DNA of 64,000 nucleotides, taken from assembly GCA_026075535.2 (NCBI GenBank), contig AP026540.1, positions 2,728,001 through 2,792,000 on the forward strand. The letters are read 5' to 3'. Of the stretch, positions 55,743 to 64,000 are shown in pieces (within the stretch, counting starts at the first letter, position 1; the number at the start of each line of letters is the position of its first letter). The DNA is from Tricholoma matsutake (taxonomy: Eukaryota; Basidiomycota; Agaricomycetes; Agaricales; Tricholomataceae). Both the position numbers and the translations under genes were made by a program. Below the pieces are notes generated by a model. The model saw nothing but the letters and a program-made list of their open reading frames with translations. It was not told where the DNA came from and ran no database searches.

Positions 55743-56069
55743 TAGGGAACTTCACAGGTTTTACCTGTGGGTTTCCCATGCTTTTATTTCCTAATTTGTT
55801 CAATGAGTTTTGCATGAAAAATCATTAAAAAAAAGATTTTCTGAAAGCTTTTTGTTGGCTCTTTGTGATCTAACACATGAAACAATATTTTGGGTGACAT
55901 CTGTCATGTGACAAGGTTGAAAATAAATTATTTTGTCCCTTGTATCACAAGCATCCATTGAATAGCTATCAGAAAATCATTTTTTCATGAGTTTTCATGC
56001 AAAACTCATTGAATAAATTAGGAAATAAAAGTGTGGGAAACCCATGGGTAAAACCCATGCAGTTCCATA
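55743..56069. mobile_element. hAT-like MITE in the Plavaka gene (327 bp)
   Basis: Inverted ends of about 78 bp share CTTTTATTTCCTAATTT and CAATGAGTTTTGCATGAAAA. The 8-bp flanks are TCGATAGA (55735-55742) and TTGATAGA (56070-56077), a duplication differing by C to T in a CpG. Removing it restores the Plavaka reading VGQNSIDEYLKLPI. AT-rich centre, no gene. Confidence 0.88.
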
Positions 56070-56782
56070 TTGATAGAATTTTGGCCTACATTTCTCATCA
56101 ACCACTGTGACAAATCCCATTCCTCTTGACTTGCAAATGGAGCCCACACGTTCTCCCCTAATGCAGCTTGTTCCTCTCAAAGCTTCTCAAATGGGGTTTT
56201 TCCTACACCAAGAATGTCCGCAATGAGACCAGGATAGGACCTCCAGTATCAGGGTGGCTTTTGGGGGTTGTCTTCATCCTCAACCTCCTCAATTTTGACT
56301 GGGTTTTGTCAAGGCAGCTGCATGTCTGGAGGAGAGGGAGATTGGTTATCGGAGAACTCGAAAGATATCTCAGGGTTACCCATTTCTACATCACTGTTGA
56401 CTCCCTCATTGTCAACTCCCAGCTCAGTAGACTGAGGGTTTTTGCTGATGACAGTATTTGCAGGATATTGCACGATGAGACATGGCTATCAAGAGGTAAG
56501 AGTCCTTCACTGTATTGTATCGCTTTTGCTAAGTTCATTTTGCTAAGTTCAAATTGTGGACAGAGATCAAATTGTGGACATCCTTATTGCATGGCCCCTG
56601 ATTGTGGTCCCATTCTGCCTGCCTCCTATGTTTTTTTTGGAACTACCTTTGATATTGCACATTGTCCTGTGCTTCATTAATTTATGCTCAATGTTCAACA
56701 TGCATGACATGATCATGTTTTCCAGTTACAACGTGTTCTGTTGAATTGTTTATCTGTTTAATCCAACTTTGCTCTTGAGCTC

Positions 56783-56788
56783 TATAAA
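56783..56788 (+). promoter_or_regulatory. TATA box of the DUF6532 gene
   Basis: TATAAA 80 bp upstream of the ATG at 56868, followed by a pyrimidine-rich leader (ACCATCCATCACACC, CTCTCACATTCCAG). The spacing suits a fungal core promoter; inference only. Confidence 0.45.
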
Positions 56789-56867
56789 TGCTGTTGCCTT
56801 TCTGTTCACCATCCATCACACCTCACTATTCATTGTCCGGCCATCCGTCTCTCACATTCCAGTCAAC

Positions 56868-58750
56868 ATGCCTCCTACCACTGCTCAAGTTCACTCTCAT
56901 CACAATGACACCCAAGGTCCTCCTAATCCTCTCAGTTCTTCGCCCACTTATGATATTCCCTCTTTAGCTTCGAAGGAAAATACTCTGCCCTGAAATACAG
57001 TTCCCACACTTAGCCTTAGGTCTCCATCTGGTCATCACTGTAAACCCAGTCAAAAGGTCCATGAGCATTGTAAGGCTGTCATTCTCTGTGGTTTTAGTAG
57101 TCTGCTCATAATATCACTATAGTTGTTGAAGAGGCAGCAGCTGCAGAATGTGTCCAGGCAGCCAAGACCAAGAAAGCACAACATGCTGCATGCAAGGTCA
57201 AAAACTCTGATGAGGATGCAGGCACTGAGGGAGATGTCAAAGACATGAACCCTGTATGTTATGAGCTACTGATTACATATCTGCTGCTGATCACATCGGT
57301 AGTTTAAAACCTGCACTGTCACCTCAAAGGCTAGCATAATCAAGAACAAGGTGTCAGCCCAGCATGAGGCATGAGCTACTCTTATGCCAGTTCAGAACAT
57401 GGTGGATGATGATGACGATGATAATGAGGTAAGCTCAACAACAGTATCCAAGTCATAGCAACTCACTGAGACTATGGCTAGGAATGAGGACATTTACCCA
57501 GATGCTCTAATGGCAGTCATCAATCTCAATCTTCACCTGTTGGCCTGCATAGCAACAGCTGTGAGTCCATGAGAGTGGGTTGGACTTCCCCGAGAGTCTG
57601 ATCCCTTTCCAGAACCCCCGTGATGTTTCCCAAGCTCCATCTGTTGAAGAGGAGGTCATATCAGGATCAAAGCGACATGCATCTTCCACTGACTTGATGC
57701 ACATCACCAAAATGCCAAAGAGGTCTGGTGGGCATCCCAAAGCCAGCGACTATGATGATACACTCAAGAGGGCCATTCTTCTTGCGGCAGTCAACTTTTG
57801 ATGCAATATTAGTGTGTTGCAAGCATTTCCTGACAGCGATATGGAACATGAGATGTTGGGCCATGCATGGGAGGAGGCTTGTAGGCATATTTGGGTTGAT
57901 ATGCCATGCCTCACTCCTTCGATTGCTAAATTGGTAAGCCACATGGGGCTCAACAATCAGAAAGCTTGACACTTTTCTAGATCATGAGTTGTGGTTTCCA
58001 TCTTTGAGGAGAGCTCAAGACAAAGACCTGGCCTCTAGTCGAGACATTTTATGGTTTTGAAAGTGGCCACAATTGCAAAATCATTGTCCATAATCACCAG
58101 ATTGCTGAGGAGTTGAAAGAAGGCCACACCTTTGTCTACAAGGTATCATTATTCTTTTTGAGCAATAGGAGCATCTGATTGGCTTTCTATGGTAGATAAC
58201 CAATGCTGAATTAGTGCAGCACAAGGGACTCTACCAGTTGAAGCTCATTCAGAAAGTTGTCAATACCATGTGGTTCAGAAACAAACAAGACAAAGGCATC
58301 TCGTACAGTTTTTATTTCAATCCCTTTACCATTCCAGCCCTCACTCTCATTCTGACAGCTGTCAGTCCTTCTGGTCCTTATCATTCTTCATTCTTCTCTT
58401 TACCTAATGTTATTAATAGATTGAATGTTGCATTGATGAGTGGATCACCGGAATCAAGACCAACATCCCCTTTACCACCACACTCTATCATGCTTTGAGA
58501 AACATACTGAGAAGCATGGCATCCTCAATAACATTCTTCTCAAGCTTTATAATTGGGGAAGGTAAGTAATATATTTATATATATTGTGTCTAAACATCAC
58601 TCAAGGCTACGTAGATTCCATTCTGGTGCCCAGCAGCTCTCTACAGCCGACCACCCTACTATTTCCGATGATGTGTTTGCGGCTGCATTAAAACAATACA
58701 TCGATGAATTTGAGACCAAGACTGATGGTGAGCATGGTGACTCAGACTAG
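56868..58750 (+). pseudogene. DUF6532 protein gene, decayed, with introns
   Basis: The ATG at 56868 begins a low-complexity N-terminus with breaks. The DUF6532 core starts near 57735: ASDYDDTLKRAILLAAVNF, EACRHIWVDMPCLTPSIAKL, then GELKTKTWPLVETFYGFESG, HNHQIAEELKEGHTFVYK, GLYQLKLIQKVVNTMWF, NPFTIPALTLILTA, IECCIDEWITGIKTNIPF, HTEKHGILNNILLKLYNWGR and FHSGAQQLS, ending in TAG at 58748. Introns: 57934-57980, 58143-58195, 58361-58419 and 58562-58614. A TGA at 58005 and a frameshift near 58490 break it. The family's role is unknown. It is divergent from the Plavaka gene. Confidence 0.85.
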
Positions 58751-59475
58751 GTTACTACTGTTCATTTCAAATTGGAATTACTTTTTTTCCTTTCATATAT
58801 GTGATTCTATCAGTTGTTATATATGATTGTGCTCAAATACAGGTTTTTGAATGCCATTTTAATCTAGGCATAGCCTGACTGTTAACAACCATATCATTAT
58901 GAGCTATGGCTGAAGCAATGTGGGGCAATGGTAATCCAGGGCATCTATGTTTTACTATCTACCTCATTGTAGGCTACTGATGCTATGAGACTACACAACT
59001 ATGTTACATGTCATAGTGCCCAGCCACAACTACCAGCCAGTAATAGTACTACAGAACACTCAGTGAGTACTACCACACACTATAATCTTGGGGGCAAGCA
59101 ACTGGGATATGGGTGCTATATATGCTATATACTGCAACATTGTCTGCTGCTTATTGTCAGGGACAATGGCACCATATTCTGCTCATTGTGGACTATCTAG
59201 TGTCGCTTTGGAGTTCAAATCAAGTGAAAATAGAAAATTGTTCTTTACAGAAACTAAAACATGCACTGCACTTTGAACCAAATCACCTGTGGAAAATATG
59301 TGGCTAATACAAGATGTATTTGCTGAATAGTAATGAGATAATCACTAGCAGGTATTTAGTAAAAAGAGGCTGTATTAGCCAGGTATTTGTTGAATAATTT
59401 TTCAATAGTAACCAAATATTTATCAGAGACTAGTCCCTGATCACATGTGCTAGTCGCATCACATCCATCTTCTAT
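58751..59475. other. No gene seen
   Basis: About 720 bp with short frames only. The frames at 58985-59307 overlap each other and show no motif. Confidence 0.5.
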
Positions 59476-59883
59476 TTGACTATCATGACTCAACATCATA
59501 TACTACTTCAAGTAGGACCTCCCATTGGTGGCATGGCCCCAAAATCAGCAAAAGATCTAGCCAGCCTACCTCCTGCACTTTTGCATTGGTCATTGAGGTC
59601 AAACAAAGGGAAATGCAAATCTGATGCTGCATGTGAACCTACTGAGGAGGGCCCTGTTGCAAACAACTCTGGTACTGGCAGGCATCTTGAGACTGACAAA
59701 ATTGGTAGTAGTCCAAGGAAGAAGCATAAACAGAAGCCAAAGGCTGGACTCATGGCAAGCAGCCAGTTTTGCGATCCATTTCTGTTGAAATTCTCAGATA
59801 TATATGCACTACAAAAGAGGGAGGACTTGCCTGGCAGCCTTCATTTACAGTTGCAGAGTCACTTGCTGCATCTGGCACAGTAA
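59476..59883 (+). CDS. Hypothetical protein, basic and low-complexity (135 codons)
   Basis: The frame includes SLPPALLHWSLRSNKGKCKSD and a basic stretch SSPRKKHKQKPKAG. A region from about 59769 in another frame could be its continuation after an intron or frameshift. The style resembles N-termini of repeated basidiomycete proteins, but I do not recognise the family. No start context or downstream domain supports it strongly. Confidence 0.3.
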   Translation: MTIMTQHHILLQVGPPIGGMAPKSAKDLASLPPALLHWSLRSNKGKCKSDAACEPTEEGPVANNSGTGRHLETDKIGSSPRKKHKQKPKAGLMASSQFCDPFLLKFSDIYALQKREDLPGSLHLQLQSHLLHLAQ

Positions 59884-60274
59884 CCAATCAGCAGAATACA
59901 GCTTCAAATGAAATCATGTTGGCCTCAGCACTTGCCTCCACTCCTCATCCTGAGAATGTCTTCATGATAAATTAATCCCTTCTTGGTACAGAAGGTGGAG
60001 TACACAGTGAATATGTCCAATAGCTAAGCCACAGACAAGAGGACCAGGTATATGTGACTCCATGACTGAATGGTGTTGCCATCTCTTCCTGTTCTCCTAC
60101 TTCCAACATGCAATCTTCAAGGAATACTGCAGGTGTAATTTCCTCCAAATGCCAGCCCCCACCACCAGAAAGAACCCCATTTGTCACAAAGCAAAATGTA
60201 CCACCTGCCCATCCTTCCTCTCCATTATATTCAGCTTCATTGCAAACATCGACCTTGTCCTGATACCTCACCAG

Positions 60275-61083
60275 TAGTGATTGTCAAGGGTTTTGAAACC
60301 TGTGTGGGTATTGGCAAGGGTACACCATGGGTACAAAATTTGTGACCCTTGAGAAACCCATACCCACAGTATGGGTTGGCAGGTTTCATTGAGACTTATT
60401 TAATTGTTTAAAACTACATTTAATATTTTAATTATACTAATTACGAGGCAGGGGCATGCCTGGTAGTACACAGAGGATGGGCAGTGTTTATATACTTATG
60501 CTAATTGTGTATATTTGTTCATTATAAACAGAATGTGGCCTTCCTCTGATGACGGGGCAATGTTGGTTAGTTTTTCCCAACACATAGAACAAATTGGATG
60601 TGCATGTGTTTGTTGAATAAATGTGTCAACATAAACTCCATTTATTGCACACAAACATGTGCAACTTGTAAGAACTATATAACTATGGCACATTTGGATG
60701 CATCCCCCTGTGTGGTTAAAAGTCATGTAGCATAAATAGTTATGCATAGTAGAAGACCTATAATAGAGTAATGACACACCTTCCTCACTGCTGCTGCGAG
60801 CATCTGCTCATGGTGTGTGTAATACTAACATTACAACAATCCAGCACCCCTCACCACCACTGCCAAGCCACTGCTCACAGGGTGGATAGCGGGTGCTTGA
60901 GGAACAGTGATGGACAAACAAAGTATGGTGTACCCATGCACATTACCTGCAAGGGTATGTGTACCCTTGCAACCCCTACCCACACCCGTCGAGAACCTAT
61001 ACCCTCAACTAAGGGTAAGGGTTTCAACAGGTATGGGTACGGGTAGCAAAAAAATACCTGGGGGTTACCCATGCCAATCTCTA
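60275..61083. mobile_element. hAT-like element with ACCCATACCC-type ends (809 bp)
   Basis: Flanks CTCACCAG (60267-60274) and CTCACCAA (61084-61091) form an 8-bp duplication with one G/A change. Ends TAGTGATTGTCAAGGGTTTT and, reversed, TAGAGATTGGCATGGGTAAC are similar. Subterminal ACCCATACCC and GGGTACGGGTA motifs link it to the nested element at 29969-30836. No transposase. Confidence 0.7.
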
Positions 61084-61408
61084 CTCACCAAAGATGACAA
61101 CCAGCACATGCAAAGAAGATTTTGAGAATATTTCCCCCCAGCCCCCCTTTGCTGCTATGTCACCCTTGGAGCATCAATCAGCATCTAGGATGGAGAAATA
61201 AAGGCTTGGCTACAACTAAGACTATCCCTGCTATGGACTATGGATGTTAGCTGAAGGTTTGAATGGTAGGACTATACATGTATTCCATCCTCAGGCTCTC
61301 CTAGTCCATTCCTCAGCAATTCTTTGTCAGGATTCAAGAAATGGCATCAACCTACTAGTCTTTACCCAAATGTATCCAATTGTGCTTCCCTGTCTCCAGT
61401 AGCCTCAT

Positions 61409-62163
61409 TTGCAGTCCAATGGCAAACCTAGTTTAAACCTTGAGGATCTTCCACCCAGCCTTGCATTGGTTTCAGCCTCCTACCCTCCCCTGTACTTAAT
61501 CACCCTGTCCAAGAGGAGTGGGTTTATCAGAGACTGGGAGACCCATGATGGCAAGTTGGTTCAGCCTGATTGGACTACAAATTTTGCTGGGAATGTTGCT
61601 TGGCACAACCACATGCTTACCATGATCTAGCAAAAAGCACTGAACATATACCCAGCCTTCACATGAGATCTTTTGGCCACTAAGTCAGATGGAGACTTGT
61701 TGGACTGCATGGAAGCCATTTTCAAAAATCTTTGAACAACCTACCTGAAGAAAGACCATGAAGGAGATCTTGATTCTGATGCCAATCATGAGGAACACAA
61801 TGAGGAGCTTCATAAACAAAGGAACCACTGTTGGCAGAGGAAAACTAGAGTTAGTCTGGCTCTTGCACAATAAATAAAACACTCATTCAAATTTAAAAAG
61901 GGTGGCTGTGGGGAACAATATGGACATCACCAGCATGGGGTGGTTTTTCACACCTGCATATCAGTCAACAGATGAGTCAGACACAACACTGGTACTGGAC
62001 CCAAACACTGATGTTGATGAGGATGATGAGATCCCTGTTTCATTGACATTGAAGGCCTGGATAACATGCCCTCCACTATATCAAACAGTTCCAGTGAGCA
62101 TAATAATATGTCAACAGCTTAGAACATATATATGCCCAACATTTCTGCTTCAGTTTGACAAAT
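61409..62163 (+). pseudogene. Unrecognised protein remnant
   Basis: A series of frames on the plus strand reads NLEDLPPSLALVSASYPP, FIRDWETHDGKLVQPDW and, after stops at 61628 and 61872, ITSMGWFFTPAYQSTDESD and an acidic stretch PNTDVDEDDE. The pieces keep one style and spacing and look like one broken gene. I have seen 'S-D-E-S-D' stretches in repeated Agaricomycete proteins, but this is not enough to name it. Confidence 0.35.
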
Positions 62164-64000
62164 GAATTTTGAAGCTAGATAGAGCAGTGATGGAAAGCCA
62201 AGAACTGGATGAGAAAGACCACAAGGGAAAGACAGCATCACATCCTCATTGTCGTGGTCATCCAGTTGATGCCCCTCTTCCAAAATTCAAGTCAAAACTA
62301 CAGTAGCAATTGTGTAACATGGCATAAACTATGTGTAGCTAAAAAAAAAGGTAGCTATACTAGAAAGTTATCCAACTTTTCTATACTGCTTCAACACTTG
62401 AATCCACATATAAATTATGATATAATGTTCAATTCTTTCACAAATCATCTGTCAACCTTCTTTATCCATCATGAAGTACACAAAGAAACTAGTAATTTGC
62501 CGCATTATATCTGGGCAGAGTAGTTTTGGCATGAGAGGAGCAATTTTTGGAAGGAAAACTCAAGGTCACCATGCAAAATAACATCAATTTCACTGAATTA
62601 GATCATTGTATGTCATAAGATCCCACCAGGCAGATACATGTCTTAACAGAGTGTAACAACAATTGATTTTTATAAAACTTGATAAAAATTCTTTCAACTC
62701 AAAGCAAAGATCTCAGAAGAATTTCAGAACCACAAAACTTGATATGAAATATATCACAACTCAAACCTGTGACAACCTGCAACACCATGAGTACAGGTGT
62801 TGCCACAGGTACAGATATACAAACCCATACCTGCACCTGTGCTACCTGCAGGCAGAATACCACAGGTTTACCTGTACCTGTGCTACACCCTATACACCAC
62901 ACTCTTACAACACATCACACATCCATGGTTGCAGTTCCAACCCAAGGTATATATTGTTTACCATGGTGTATAGACACCGTGTTAAACCTGGCAAACCATA
63001 GCATAAACCATGGGTGATACCCATGGTGAGTACAAAATATGATGACCAAAAACTACATATACATATGCTATATACACATAACCAAAAAACATGTTTGTAT
63101 GCAAACCAAGGGGTGTGCAAGAAATTTTCCAAGTATATGACCTTGGTTTATTTGTCCAAGGGTACTTCATACCCTCCCCCCACCCTCTATGTCCAAATAA
63201 GGAAATAATTACATAATTTAATAATGGCCTGTCAGCCCAATCACTCGCCATTCTCCTTAATCTCCTCGTGGGCGATGTTTGTGACCACCTAATTCCTTTT
63301 ACATAGAATTGGAAGAAACACTGTTGGCAGCCTCATTTTTGTGATGGGCTGCACTCTCTGTATGGCTAATCCAGTTGGCCTCCCCTCCAAAGCCAATCTT
63401 CACATCAATTTTGCATGAATCACAGTATCTCATACTTGATGCCGTGAACTCAGATGGTTGCTAATGGTAAATGTTACAATGGATTTGGTGTCATCATGGG
63501 CATAAGTGAGTGGACAATACCTTCTTTGATTTCCCCATCAGTGATAACACTCAATAATGTCAAGCGAGCTGAGTGGGAAAATTTTTCAGTGATGATGGCT
63601 GTTAATGCATCTGGGGCTCATGTGAGTTATTGTGACTGGTTCAGAACAGGTCCCATTGTGCGATGAAGACTCTCATTTTTAATCTTGACCAGTTCTGAAC
63701 GTTCTGAACCCAAATAAAAATTTATTTGTTTAAGAGACATCCTGGCCCCCTCCCCCTCCCCAGCCTGTGTGCCCCAGCAAATTTCAACACACCCCTTGAT
63801 GCAAACCTCAACCATATTCAGCCATCAACATCTACTCTTCAGCCTCAATATTACTATGGGCCCATTTCCACTCATGTGAGTTGTGGATTGCCAGAGCAAG
63901 ATCTGGCATGTCAATTAGATCCTTCTGGCTCCAATCCCTGAAGCAAAAAAAAGCTACAGACCACTGCTGGTGAAAGGCAACTATGAGTGAAGTGGAGGAG
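62164..64000. other. No supported gene; ACAGGT/ACCTGT repeat at 62757-62900
   Basis: AT-rich DNA. At 62757-62900 the motif ACAGGTAC and its complement ACCTGT recur, as at the ends of other MITEs in the window, but I could not find paired ends or a duplication. The frame at 63454-63666 (70 codons) and the one running from 63726 to 63941 show no motif. Confidence 0.4.

Larger units (their letters stand above)
52627..56420 (-). pseudogene. Plavaka-type transposase, decayed, split by two MITEs
   Basis: From 56420 down: WAPFASQEEWDLSQWLMRNVG, then (after a MITE and a 58-bp GT..AG intron at 55712-55655) [166 protein letters not shown] and, past a second MITE, NWMTSNVLEKAEVFWVNPY with a stop at 52627. 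These are landmarks of the Plavaka transposase family of basidiomycetes (CACTA-like DNA transposons). Several stops and frame changes. Its own terminal repeats were not found. The N-terminal limit is approximate. Confidence 0.88.

Noticed and set aside
52000..60000. CACTA-type terminal repeats for the Plavaka element
   Set aside because: No convincing CACT..AGTG pair with 2-3 bp duplication seen; the outer limits of the element remain unknown.
62757..63200. Another hAT-like MITE around the ACAGGT repeats
   Set aside because: I could not find paired ends or an 8-bp duplication.

Overview
The window is a transposon-dense stretch of a filamentous basidiomycete genome, most likely an Agaricomycete. 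Three things point there. Introns are 42-71 bp with GT..AG ends. Several protein families are ones I know as expanded in Agaricomycetes (DUF6589, DUF6532, DUF6534, Plavaka transposase). Nearly everything else is chromodomain Ty3 and Ty1/copia elements. All family names come from reading the translations; no search was run.

Positions 1-25856 are one outermost Ty3 element (family 3, minus strand, running off the left edge) split by two insertions. Copy A (family 1, minus, 1151-14595, TSD GCTCT) is itself split by copy C (family 2, plus, 5820-13311, TSD GCATT). Copy D (family 2, plus, 17407-24844, TSD CAGGC/CAGGT) sits in the family 3 gag. Family 2 has a chromodomain, an apparent Tf1-like self-primer, a -1 frameshift heptamer between gag and pol, a third ORF after the integrase that differs between the two copies, and a run of six or seven stem-loops with a shared loop in the transcribed part of the LTR.

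Positions 25857-31137 hold DNA-transposon remains. A 2.4-kb element with about 155-bp terminal inverted repeats and a 9-bp TSD encloses a truncated DUF6589 gene and has split a family 1 LTR. A hAT-like element lies inside another hAT-like element, which in turn splits an old reading frame.

Positions 32261-37491 are the only clearly intact host genes: RTF2 (minus), MED21 (plus, divergent, 144 bp away) and a nine-exon DUF6534 membrane protein (plus).

Positions 38958-51686 are a Ty1/copia element (TSD GCTTT) split by a nearly intact family 1 element (copy B, 43336-49382, TSD GGAAT) and a hAT-like element (49632-51074, TSD ATTTGAGT).

Positions 52627-58750 carry a decayed Plavaka transposase gene (minus, split by two MITEs) divergent from a decayed DUF6532 gene (plus). 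From 58751 to the right edge I see only gene remnants, one more hAT-like element and simple repeats.

Almost all retrotransposon genes are broken by TGA codons where a sister copy has CGA or CAA. Paired copies show CpG loss on both strands, so methylation-driven decay of repeats is the likely cause.
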